From: Ascaris suum
Taxonomy: Eukaryota > Nematoda > Chromadorea > Rhabditida > Ascarididae
DNA: 64,000 bases
NCBI GenBank assembly: GCA_013433145.1
Contig: CM024168.1
Span: 5,960,184 to 6,024,183, forward strand
Direction: 5' to 3'
Part shown: positions 31,001-45,100 of the stretch, piece by piece
Layout: the number at the start of each line of letters is the position of its first letter
How positions within the stretch are numbered: the stretch's first letter is position 1
The notes under the pieces: model-generated
Seen by the model: the letters and a program-made list of their open reading frames with translations, nothing else
What the model was told of the DNA's origin: nothing
Databases searched by the model: none
Translations under genes and position numbers: made by a program

Positions 31001-31995
31001 AACTCATATATTCCTGTTAATTTAGGGCAGCAACAGAAAAATATGGTAAAATAATTCCGGTTGGTGATAAGTTTTGAACCGTTCAAGACTGCCAGAAAAG
31101 ACTCGCGATCGCTTAGCTTATGACTGGTCGATCTTCGTATGAATGTTACACAACAATTATGAAATGAAGTTTAATGTGGTTGTTATTACGCTACAGCGAA
31201 AAAGATAGTCGTCGAAATACATCAACTATTTGAGCGAAGATAAGAAATGTACTGCGAAAATAGTAGATGCTGAAGCAACAAGTAAAACTGAAGAAGAGCC
31301 AAGGAAATCAACACACGCAACTCTTGCTTACAGTGACGAAGCACTGTTGATTGTCACGTATATGTATGTTCTCATATTATAGGTTCCATGCAGGGAAGTT
31401 GATCTACAAAAAAAACATAAGATTATAAACAAAACCCCGGGCGAAGATCACAGAAATTACGGGAAAGAGAAAGTCGAAAATTCGAGAAATTTATTTACGA
31501 ATTGATCTACCAGCTATATCTTATCCATGTGTAAGCAATGCATCACATAAAAATTGCTTGATACTCTATCATTAATTGAACAACTTTGTGATAAACAATG
31601 CAGAAAAATAAACACTTAACACGGTGGTACTGTTTGCTGTTCGCTACTCCAAATCTACTATTCGCTATTTAGTAGCGAAGGACAGTTCATTGTTTGATGC
31701 TCATTGTTCGCTATTCATCGTCTGCAAGAGGAATTTTGTTCGGTATTCGTTTCAGCATCGACGAACTCTTCTAATATCTGTCCTTTTGTAATCGCTTTAC
31801 AAAAACTCCAATAATAACATTACTTCTAGTAACGATTCCTTCCACGAAGGTGAGTTTCACCTTCGAAAGCAAGTGCACTATTTTTATAGCCTGATCAAGT
31901 GGTTTCATGAAATGAATGGGCGGACGGATGCTCATGGCTAATGAAGAAATTTTGGAATTTGTAAGCAATGCATCGGAGAATTTATCGTCACAATA
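27920..31995 (-). CDS. Candidate multi-exon gene, C-terminal part, protein not recognised
   Basis: Seven short minus-strand exons can be joined with consistent phase: 31861-31995, 30454-30511, 30218-30272, 29985-30111, 29772-29926, 28459-28484 and 27920-28038. Together they give about 195 codons ending in TGA. The three downstream exons were noticed independently and then found to agree in phase; those upstream were chosen partly to fit, so they are weaker. The product is Cys-rich in the middle, then has an acidic patch (ENEEESSPAE) and helical-looking segments before a Ser/Asn-rich end. I recognise no domain and no signal peptide; the 5' end lies right of 32.0 kb. The gene would be transcribed in the same direction as the Ig gene and downstream of it. 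Confidence 0.42.
28459..28484 (-). CDS. Candidate gene at 28-32 kb: 26-nt microexon
   Basis: Flanked by GCTTCCACAG|G and CAG|GTAAGC, both strong nematode splice sites. Entering in phase 2 and leaving in phase 1, it links exon 29772-29926 to the terminal exon without a stop, adding about eight residues (LVSQLHGT). Confidence 0.45.
29772..29926 (-). CDS. Candidate gene at 28-32 kb: exon with acidic patch
   Basis: The acceptor is TGCTTCACAG (phase 0). It reads 51 codons of balanced sequence (runs PRIHVDMVNHAALLTIPENE and EQLSYAIERLVIKRGSQTIL) and leaves in phase 2 at AGCTG|GTTGGT. The 58-nt intron to its upstream neighbour is a typical nematode size. Confidence 0.45.
29985..30111 (-). CDS. Candidate gene at 28-32 kb: Cys-containing exon
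   Basis: The acceptor TTTTTTTTCAATAG is strong. Only one frame is open (phase 2 in), giving a CxxC (ACTQCSRKARIVQM). I chose the GTAATC donor (phase 0), because a better-looking AGCAG|GTATTG donor 28 nt downstream lies beyond an in-frame TAG. Confidence 0.4.
30218..30272 (-). CDS. Candidate gene at 28-32 kb: 55-nt exon
   Basis: Acceptor CATATTGCAG and an excellent donor GCA|GTAAGTAATG. In the required frame it reads IIPVRQIRAKCSSFALK (phase 1 in, 2 out). Confidence 0.4.
30454..30511 (-). CDS. Candidate gene at 28-32 kb: 58-nt exon
   Basis: Acceptor TTGCTATTGCAG (phase 0), donor AAAG|GTTCTG (phase 1), 19 codons with three Cys/Trp-rich positions (HYCFAWRKCPMLPTYMKLK). The frame is also open upstream to 30572, so a longer exon using the acceptor AACAATTCAG is an alternative. 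Confidence 0.33.
31861..31995 (-). CDS. Candidate gene at 28-32 kb: upstream exon
   Basis: Acceptor CGATCCCAG, donor TCGAAG|GTGAAA, 45 codons, phase 0 at both ends (runs CDDKFSDALLTNSKISSLAM and HFMKPLDQAIKIVHLLSK). The frame remains open past the donor to 31771, so the boundary is uncertain. The pattern faintly recalls CBS-type regulatory domains, but too weakly to assign. Confidence 0.3.
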
Positions 31996-32513
31996 CTGGG
32001 ATCGTCCTTTGCATTTTATCATCGAAAAATAAAATGAGGCCACGATAAAATATGAAAAATGTCTACAGCCAAAAGTGGGAGGGTTAGGATATTCGGACTT
32101 ATTGAATTATTTCGGTGTATAAGTTTTTTTCCTGTGCTTGAACGTGTACCTGAGAAGATTCATTCATTGCAAGCAAGGTAAGAATTTACTTATCGAAACC
32201 AAGGTAAGAGTTTATTTCACAAATCTCTAAAAAGAACACAACGAACGAAACAAGTTTATTTGCATAAAATTTTCAAAAGCAGCACTTCAATTATTATTCA
32301 TCACTGATACATTGTATAATCGACTAGAATGCACACAATAATGTTCATCTGAGTAACAAAAGACGCAAAAAAACAATACCTATTCCTGTCACCTACCTTA
32401 TTCGATCCTTAGCTCACCACGATGAGCCCTGTCTCCCTCCTCCGTTCCCCTGCTTAGCTTTCCTTCTTCCCATTCCTAACTTCGTTTAGTCTCGACTACC
32501 TTCTTCCCTCTTC

Positions 32514-32689
32514 CTAGTCTAATATTGGTTTTTGGATCGACAACAGTTTCCGGGCCCCTGCTGTTATTAAACCCAATTTATGTAAAAATCGAGCAGTAAA
32601 TAATTCAACGATTCTTCTTTGGAGACGAATTTCATCTTGACAGCAGATGGTTGCAATGTTGCAGAACCCTACGAAGCTTGAACCTTCAC
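32514..32689 (-). CDS. Candidate terminal exon, unknown protein
   Basis: A CAACTTTTAG|G acceptor opens 57 codons (phase 1) that end at TAG (32514-32516); sample run CNIATICCQDEIRLQRRIVE. Composition is protein-like. It cannot be placed in the seven-exon chain because it carries its own stop. It could be an alternative 3' end or a separate gene, or chance. Confidence 0.25.
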
Positions 32690-34044
32690 CTAAAAGTTGA
32701 CACACTAATTGAATTTGAATTTAAAAGCATATTGTGGTTTGCAAAAAAGGTGTCGCACTAATAATATTTACCTTTAGCAAAGAAAACTTACCTGAGCCTC
32801 CATTTGCACCAATGCTCTCTCTTCCCTATAACTGATGTTGAAATACACTAGAAGTTGCTATCAGTGCGAGTGCGGTTAACTTGCGATCAGTCTTACCAAT
32901 GAAGTGAGTTGATGGTCATCACTGAATTTATAAGACAAAAATTTAAAACAAAAGAAAAATACCAAAAAAAAAATCCTGACTCACACAAAACAACTAATGC
33001 TGTCACTTTTCTCTCACAGAATTTCCCGCACGTTTATTGCTTTAAAAAAAAAAAACTAATCAAGCAGCTCAGCATTAATCCCTCAGTGGGGAAATAATCC
33101 TTTCTAATTTTGAAGTTATAAAACAAGTAAACGAGGTTATCAGATTGATAGGCACAAAGTTAGCATAAGCTGTCTACATTAGATCAAACATATTGAACAT
33201 CGATATAATTTCGTTACATCTAGTCCTTTGATTTCTTTTCATACAAATAATGGTAGGGAAATTTCTTCTTCATCATCCGTACAATATAATGGAAAAATCT
33301 CCGTCAATACTATGCATATATTTTTCTAGTTTTCACGTCTGGTCTCTTCATTTCTTTTTGCTATTTTTAAAACATTTCAGGTGTTTCATGATTAAAGGTC
33401 ACGTTGCACATTAGTTTTTGTTTACCTAGGTTACCGTAGGCCCCTCAAGGAGGTTGAGGGAAAAAAGATATGGAACTTTTAAGCCAATCATATGAAGCTG
33501 TAAATTGCAGTGTAAAACACTCCGCCTATTTTTTTACAGAGCAGTTTGGTTCATGGAATCAAGAGCATGGTCTGCGCTAATGTATGGCAGGTATAATATG
33601 TCCACTCATCCATCACAAATAGATTGGGAAGTATAGTGGTCGGGATTCATTTTAAGCACTCTCAGTTTGATCGAACTTTTTGGTAATAGTGGAAGAAAAC
33701 GACGCTCCCAAACATAACCGAAGTGGAAATAAACTGGGTCGAGAAAAGAAGTCGAAAAAACACCAACATTTCCCTTCCAACTGATAGGAGATATGGCAGA
33801 GAGTGAGGAAGCTCGAGAGAAAGAATGGTTCTAAAGCAAACTCTGGCCAAATTAAACTTACACCAATATAAAATCTTTACAGTTTTGAAGCTTTGAACGT
33901 ATATAATGGAGCAGTGTTTAAAAATTTTGTTACTCATAAGTCATACTTATAACGTGACTAAATAAATGATATATGCATACAATTTCATTGAGAATAGCAT
34001 GATCAATATGCCCTTCATAGAAACATCGATATACCGTATTGCTG
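32690..34044. other. Non-coding, nothing recognised
   Basis: AT-rich with A-runs. No splice-flanked coding segment seen. Confidence 0.4.
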
Positions 34045-34373
34045 CTAACAGAGCCCCGATACTTCTATTTCAATGAGGTCTCTAGGCACAGCGCTGTTTG
34101 ACAAATAGGCTCGATTACAAATGAGGCGCCAAAATGACAGCGAGTCGTATCTAAAATGAAGAAAAAGTGTACAATAAGCTCCAGCAGCCAGGCTGCTTGA
34201 GTTGAAAATTCGAAACAGCGTCCCCTCCAGATGATTGGCAATACAGTAGTGAAAATGGGTGCCAATAGCTAATTTTATTAAAATTAGCTCATCGTAATCT
34301 ATGCAGTCTCTTGTCCTGCGAGTTAGACTCATCAGCGACATAGAAGTGGGGGAAGTGTCGGCTTTAACTGAAA
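34045..34373 (-). CDS. Candidate exon, unknown protein
   Basis: The acceptor TTTAATCATTTCAG is very good. It opens about 109 codons (phase 1) beginning with a Ser/Thr/Met-rich then basic stretch (run DTSPTSMSLMSLTRRTRDCI). A second frame is also open in part, and another TTTTAG acceptor occurs inside near 34158, so exon limits are unclear. No domain is recognised. Confidence 0.25.
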
Positions 34374-34387
34374 TGATTAAAGCCACA

Positions 34388-35790
34388 AAAACCTCTCAAG
34401 TTGGAGAAGAAGCAAACTTTCTGAAGCAAAAAGGGGAATTCCATTAGAAAGATAAGAGAAGACATTTCATGCGTTTCCTTGGTGAAACGAAAATGTAGAC
34501 AAATTCGCTGCAGTGGAGGGGTGTCCTATGTTTTTGTAAGCATTTTTTGGAGGGGAAGGAGTGTTCTGTTCGGAGCAATACAGCATTTAAAAAATTGTAA
34601 TCCATAATATCATATTCCTGAGGAAAAGACTAAATCATGGATCGAAACAGATCAAAGCAAAAACACATTGAAAGAATATACCAACTGAATACACCTTTGA
34701 CAATATGACAGTAATATCAGCTATGCAAGGCATCACTAAAATGGTGCATCCGTTCTCCACCTTTGTTTTCTTCATCCCTCCCCTTCCCCCCCCCCCCCCC
34801 CCTCCAAAGACATTTTGAAGTTTTGCAACCAGATTGCGTTCATTAAAGTAGCAAATTCTTGGCACTAAAATTAACCAGTAAAGTTGAGCAATTATAAAAA
34901 AAGTTGCCGTTACAAAAATGACGTCATTTAAAAAGAAAGAATGAACAATCTGTTATAGTATTCTCTAAAAAAGACTTCTCGAAAGCAGCCGATTCAGCTA
35001 TAAAATATTCGTAGAGTAAAGCGCCCTAAATCCTATTCAAATGGAAAAGTGCATCAGAGTAGTCAATACGGTAAACGTTTTCGCCTTTCTACGCATTATA
35101 CCAAATGGTAAGAAACAATAAGATATGTATAATTCAGCATTCATGTTTTACCTAATCGAACACTGATTTAAGTTCTCTACGAAAGAAATGCTTTCTAAGC
35201 GTAGTTGATTGGGCAATATAACCAACCGCTGTAAAATGCACTGTAATTATGACGAAACCAACCATTTGGTTGTAGTGGTGCCTAATTGGAACTACCGGGC
35301 AGACACATGCAAACGCATACACCTACTGATGCGATGCCATTGTAATGCCCGTCCTCAATAGAAATTCACAGAAGCACATAAAGATCAAAAAATGAGATAT
35401 TATACAAAAACGTTCATTTGAGCAATCAACAAAACAATGGTCGCCACAGATGTACAACTCCTCGTTCCATCTGAAAAGCTGCTATAGTTTAGCATATTTA
35501 CATCATCATAGATGTGGTTTAGGCGGGATCACTCATCAGCAAGCAGTCATCATTATCTTGAAAGTGAAAAAAAGGGAAGGGAGCAGGAAGTAGAGAATGA
35601 AATTCGCAGATAGTTGTTCTCTGTAAACTTGTCCTCTGTAAATGACAGTATTCCTCATTTGTTTATAGTCCTGACATCGATAAGAAAGGGCAAAGCATTG
35701 ATTAAAGAAATGTCTAGACCAAATTCTATGCAATAAACACCATCCCCTTAAGGAAATAGCCTGGAACGGTAATCTAATTAATGGAAACTA
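34388..35790. other. Non-coding with a poly-C run
   Basis: No supported exon. A C17 run lies at 34786-34802 in a C/T-rich patch. Confidence 0.4.
34786..34802 (-). repeat. Poly-G run (C17 on plus strand)
   Basis: Uninterrupted C17 following CCCTCCCCTT. Confidence 0.95.
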
Positions 35791-35965
35791 GGTTCTGGGT
35801 ACGGAAGAACAAGTTGGGCACAAGTTTTTGATGCTTCGGAGGTCTTCTGCATTCAAGCGGAAGCGGCCTACTGGACTCCATTAAAGTTATCGCTATCGCT
35901 CATTCCCTCTTCCGAGCTTCCCAAAGATCGGGAACTCGCTGGAAGTATTTCGAGAATTCTAGGTT
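35790..35965. other. G/C-rich pocket with coding-like frames on both strands
   Basis: On plus, after AAACTAG, about 30 codons (run EEQVGHKFLMLRRSSAFKRK) reach TAA near 35884. On minus, after AACCTAG, about 27 codons (run SSRSLGSSEEGMSDSDNFNG) reach TAG in the same interval. Only one can be real, and I cannot choose. Confidence 0.25.
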
Positions 35966-38807
<2,842 letters not shown>

Positions 38808-38883
38808 CTAAATTAGAGATTATCTACTGGATTGCTTTTGCTATCGTCAACATACAGCATGCACGAGTGCGTGCCTGCACAAT

Positions 38884-39144
38884 TCAGAGTTTATGGCCAC
38901 AACACAAAACTAAAATTAAAGGGCATGCGATCATGCTCGATGACGCACCTTCACTATGAAAGTGCATCGTGGTAAAATGGTAAACGATCGGTGCAATAGT
39001 TGTGCTAGCCCGGTTCGATCTTTCCCGTTTCCGCATTTCAGCGTCAGTACCATCTGAATCCGCTGAATCACTAGGATCGTCATCACCGTCATCATCACTG
39101 TGAAAGCCCGAACCTACAACAGCCGTGAGCATGCGAGGATAAAC
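38884..39144 (-). CDS. rig-5: RIG-5-like exon 11: acidic tail and C-terminus
   Basis: The acceptor TCCTTCACAG enters in phase 0. It holds 86 codons and TGA (38884-38886): FHSDDDGDDDPSDSADSDG acidic block, a basic RKRERSNR patch, then ASSS plus a ~12-residue hydrophobic end. A GAAG|GTGCGT donor about 60 codons in would allow an alternative end. Confidence 0.65.
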   Translation of the reverse strand, partial: VYPRMLTAVVGSGFHSDDDGDDDPSDSADSDGTDAEMRKRERSNRASTTIAPIVYHFTTMHFHSEGASSSMIACPLILVLCCGHKL

Positions 39145-42100
39145 CTGTGAAGGAAATGGAAAGAACATCACACCATACTAGTGTCTATGAGCGTGGATGC
39201 TACGCATGGGTTTTTTTGCCTATCTGCATCTCATTAGCTTTACCTCGCGAAACCTTGAAGCTAAAGCCGTAAAATTTGATGGACCTGTTCTGTACCACAT
39301 GCTGCCTCCTACTCCAACTTTCAAGCCATCCCTCAGTTTTGAAAAACAGTAACGCATATTTAAGATGCCTAAAATTTGCATATAGAATAGCATTTTACAA
39401 CTGATCGAGCCGTTTCCCTCGGCCGAGTTGTAAAACCTGCTCTGCTATGGAACTCGTTAATTATTTGATTACAAAGCACATATCGTGCCAACGTCGCCAT
39501 TGTGCTTTCCTACTAGTTCTCTCTTGCAAATTAGCATTCCAAAGCGATATTTGAACATGATTCTCCACTCCTTGCGTGATATTTTCGTTTCATATACCTT
39601 GAAGATGGAACAGTTGAATATTATTTGGATTTGAATTTAAAGGATTGATCGTCGCTAGATCTCGGCGTGATCAGAATCAAGTTGCTTTGGTAATTCGATA
39701 AACATTTGCGTAATTTTTATAGGATTTCGAAATTCGAAATGTTTTCCTATTGACGAATTTCATTGGATTGTTTACCTCGCAATTTCTGAAAATTTAAAGA
39801 GCAGCGAAATTTCTGAATGACTCCCATTTTTGAATTCAATACTTTGAAAGAATTTTGTTCGTTGGTTTTAACTCTCTCAACAAATATGAAAATTGATTTA
39901 AAAATTTACCATCAAAATGAAAGCAGAAAGATTACGAGAAAATGATATTTCATTAATTTTGATTCTTTTTGGAAATTTCAATAAGTATTAACAATAATGA
40001 AAAGAGAGGAAGGAGGGCGGGGGGGGGGGGGGGGGGGAAAGTGGAAAAAGAATGAACGGTTTCCTTTACATATGTGAATATATTGTGAGTAATCTGAAAG
40101 GTTTTCTCCACAAGAAATCTCATTAGTGAGCTTACAGCTTTATGGATGCTTTTCGAGCGGTGAGCCCACTTCGCTATGCAACATGCCGGTCGAAACTAAC
40201 GATCTTTTTTTGGTTAAATAAAATTCAGTATTTCTCTTGAATTACTGGAATCTTTACCTGTGTGTATGTTGCGACGGCGTTGTGTCTAGACTGTGCAACT
40301 ATACCTTTTTCAGGTTGGGTTTCTCTTTCCGGAATTATTTAATGGGCCTTTTTTGCATAATATTAATAAATTATTAAAATTTATGAAATATTTTATTTAT
40401 GCTCGAGTTGCATTGTTTCTCAGTTGTAACGCGACTTAATGACCTACTCTCGCTATGTCTTGCTATGTCTCGTATCACGTCCTACATCACCCTTGTCACC
40501 AACAGCACTAAAACGAGCCTTTCAACAAGTCGATAAATAATAAATAAATAAATAAATAAAGATTAGTTTAACGATCACTACAGCATGCTATGTTAACTGT
40601 GCTATCAACAAGGTAAGAAAATCGTGCTGGAACTACTCGTATGTATAACTTTATAATTTCATGCATTATGTATCCATGAATTTGAAATAAAAATCATGGT
40701 GAAGAATATTTTCATTTTTTTAAAATTTAAACGGTTTCATTGAAAGGAAAAAGATGAAAAACGAATATCTGATGTTATAATAAGACGATGACGTCATTTT
40801 GAGGAACTAACCTTCTGTAAGAATGACAGAATTGCTGTGTGGCGGTGATTCGCCTTCTGAAAGCAACAATGATTGCAGGAAAATGAGAAATGAATAAAAT
40901 TTGAATAATTCACGTCTAGTTTGGTATTAAAACTGAGAGTGCCGACAACAATGAAATGATATCAAAGAGTACTTTAAAAGCGGGAAATATGAGGGAAATT
41001 TTTGGAAGTGCAGATATGCAACTTTTTCATGTCAGTGTAAAAGTCGGTAAGTCGACTTCAGTAAGATCCACTAGAATCTGGAATTTCAGTATGGTTGAAA
41101 ATAACCATTAAAATCGGAAATGACCAATAAAACTGACTAGAAACGGGAAATCTCAGTACAATTGGTCCACTCTTGTTATGCCTTCTATCCGATAGTTTCA
41201 ATTCATAAACCACAGACGGTTTAGTTGCGAAATTTGGTCGATAAAGTCTAAATTGTAGGGTGACCGATGAACATATACATGCAAATATTAAGTGGACAAA
41301 CTACATGTGAATTCTCGATTCCAGTTTTAAAAGATCGCGTAAATGAATAGTTAGTGCACGCATACCTCGTGAGTGGAAAATTGCATAAACTGCATAGATA
41401 GCAAATGGAAATAATGAGTGCGTCTGATTCCTATATGGCTGATGAGTGAACAAGGATGCGTCCTTAGTAATTCTCATTCTTTCGCACCTATTCTGACTTC
41501 CGTTTCGTAAAAAGAATAGGAAGGAAGGGACCGAGTTGCGAAAGGACGAAACCAGATGAAGCGATCATCTTACCTTTGACAATGATATCCGCGAAGTGCA
41601 CACCATTGTCATTTACAGCCGTACAACGATAGGTACCATACTGATCTGGTCCAATATCCTTGATCGTTAAAATATGCATACTGCGGTACTTTTCTGATAC
41701 CTGTTGCGACTGAAATTTCCTTTATTATTTATATGAAGCGAATACGCCGAATATATCAAAGTAGCGCTGCGAGAGTTTGCGAAATTTTGGAAGGACTCTA
41801 CTTCCTATTCCTTTTCTCTTCCTCCGGTTTTTTCTGGGTGGAGGAGCAGCAATGTGATCAAAAAATACCTTTTCATCGGTGTTGTTTCTTTACGGCCTCC
41901 AGCATTTTGCCTTTCGACAAGTCCTATTTCCGCCAGACAAATCGTACTCTTATAATACTACTACAAGGATCGGCTGTATATCTTTGATGATGAGGTTTAG
42001 CCACTTAGAATGGTTGGAAGCTGTGAGATGTCGATGTCATTAACACCTGTAACCGTGGAAAAGATACCGCTTGGGTGATTGAACTCAAAATGAAAAAAAT

Positions 42101-45100
42101 GAAAAAGTTGGACGGAAATCACGGCCAAAAAATCATAACAATAGTAAACAACGAGATATAGGATTGATAGTAATAGTAAGATGGATAATTGGAAGATGTC
42201 GATGGCTCAAATTCCATCTATGTACGAATCTTTTTACATATAGACATAGAGAATTATTCCTCAGCGGAATCTTACTGTGGATTTTATAAAGTTCTGGAAT
42301 TTGAAGAAAAGACAAAAAACGAAATTCACTAACGAGTGCATATTTAGTGGAGTCAAAAACCTCCTCGCCATCCTTTTCCCATGTCATTGTTGGCCTTGGC
42401 CATGCCTCTACATTACAAACCAATGTCGCTTGACCACCCTCGATGGCAACAACGACCTTCGATTGTGGAATAACGATCGGTTCGACTGTAACAAATAGTA
42501 TTTCAATTATTGTCACTAACGTTGTTGCTGGTGGTGTTGTTTTCTGAAGTTCCACCACAAACGCTGACAATATCCACTTTCGTCTTGCACAATTCACAGA
42601 ATTTGTTATGAAATATCAAATATTTCTGCAATATGTTGCACTTCGACACTGGCAAACGGATTTGCTATAAGAGGTTTTTCATATGTACATCAATATATCT
42701 GCATTCCCCCATTAGGTATGGAAAGCGGCTGAGAGTGGGAGGGATTCAGGAGAGAAAATATGGATTCAAAAATAAACGGGTTTCGAAAATTCGGAAAGAC
42801 AAGTATTACACAGCGGCGAAACCGTTCTGTTTCACTGAAGCATATGCAGTGCGAATGTTGAACGCATAAATGTTGTGCCACAGTGATAGGCCACACATTC
42901 ATGAAGTAACAAACTTTATGGCATGAAATCTATGCGATTTCGTTACTTAAAACAAGTTGAAAAATCAGCAATTTTTCGACGGATGTCAGCACTGTTAATT
43001 AACTTATAGTAATTGTAATCATAAATCAGAATTCCCTAAATTTATTGCTGCCAAAACGTTAATTTAAAACAAATATACATTTGAAGTCCCAAATACTATA
43101 ACAAGTAATACTTACATGTAACGTGTAATTTAACGCTCCATGATTCATCGGGAGGAATACCATTGCTAGCGACACATACATATTCACTCATATGCTTGCG
43201 ACTCACTTTAGTTAGCATCAAGTCAGAGCCATTGAAAACGCTTGCTGGAAGGAAAGATTATTTAGGAGCGTTTAAAATTTCAAAAAATTGGAATTTTGTG
43301 GGAAGAAAGAAGGAATTTATTGAAAGAAAAGAGGAACAAGAATAAGACATGACGATGCTGAGGAGACTTATGAAGCAGTCTCGTAAGCACAACTATGCTC
43401 GTTTAAAGTTATCACAGGTTTTTGGGAAGTGTGGAGATGGAACATTAAACTGCTTTCAGGATAGTTTATATAGAACAGAATTCGTAAAGTTTTCGGTAGG
43501 ATTTTCTGAGCATAAAAACTTGAAAGTTCTATTTTAGTCAGAGTCCCTTCACGCTCTGACTCTATATGGCTGTGCTGCTAATTTCATCGTTCTGAAGAGT
43601 TCTTTGTGCACTTATTAGCGTTCCGAAGCAAAAAATCCTTTTTACTTCTTTGCTCTCTCCTCTTATTTTGAAGGCTTAGAAGAGGTGAAGATGTTCGCCT
43701 TCTGAATGTCATAAATACGAGATTCTTGCCTTTATATCGTTTAATGAGGTACAGGTAATCAATGATGTCGATCAATATGAAGTGAAAAATCACTGCAAAA
43801 TTTCACTCAAACGAACGAAAAACTATGAAACGCGAAGGCGTGAGAGGTGATCAGAGTGCGCTTTCGAAGATTAAAGCAATATAGAAGAACCGTGAAGGGA
43901 AAACGAATGAGAATAAAAAATTCAGTCACTTCATCAACGCTTGAGTATCTGCAACGAAATGAAATCCACTTTACCACCTCATTAGAAAAAAAAATTAACT
44001 TGAAAGCAGTCTGATGGGAACTTTGGCAAAGGAAGTACGGAAAAATATGTTGCGGCCTGCCTAAACTATCTGAGCTTCCGCGATTGCAATCATAAATCGT
44101 TACACTGCAATCATTGCAATAAAAAATGCAATAGATTGCAATAAATTTTCATTGCAGTGAATCCATCCATTTTACAAATTTCAAACCCATGATCGGAAAC
44201 ATTCTCATTAGAATTTCTACGATAATAATCAAAGAATTCTATGCAGTCTTGTTAAATACAAAATGAAAACAACATCGCCGAGTTTCACGTCGAGCATTTA
44301 TACAGCCAAACGGTCCCACATTTTGCAAACTTAGTGAATCTATTTGATGGAATTTTTGCAGATATTTAGCAGTTACTTTCAAAGTAACACACCGCCATAT
44401 CCAGTAGCTCCATTGAAACGAATAATCTGTCGATCCTGTCTTCTCCAGACGACTGTTGGTGGTGGATTACCGAATGCACGACATGAGAGTGTCACGTTGT
44501 GGCCTTCACGTACCTCGACTGCCGATGCAGTTGTGCGAGCCACATATGGCGGTACTGCAAATGTACAAGTTGCAATCAATCAACCATAGTGATACTAAAG
44601 TTATTATCATTCAGCTTTCCGGCCAATTTACCTATTTCGCTATCGTATGTGTTGATGCAGTGTTGTAAGGAATTCCGATGCTGCAGTGTTAGCCATCTTT
44701 TGCTAGCCAGTTGCTACTGTAATAATAACTATTGTAAGCAGCCGCATTGAAAGTGGTGGAAAGGGTGAAACATTAGCGACAAAAGGAAAAACCGAAACCA
44801 GCACATCACTTAGCTTCAAGAACAGGAAGCATCCTCTGATGAAGCAACTTTCCTGCTTGAAATTGCGAGCTTGCTAGTTCAAAAGTGATCCTACACCACC
44901 GCTTCAATTAGCACTAAATCACTATCAACCAGTAGGTTAAATCTCCTATTAGCACCATTTGAACTTTGCTCCCGGGAATGAATTCAGAATTTATCAATAC
45001 GTGTAAAATGGCAACGGGTCACACTAATCAACAAAATCAATGGAGATTTCAATGTGCAACATTCAACGACTATTTCATTAAATGTTTATAATTCAATTAT

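Noticed and set aside
44344..44750. Plus-strand frames over the second Ig exon
   Set aside because: Shadows of the minus-strand Ig exon (44393-44554), which has the Cys/Trp signature and splice sites.
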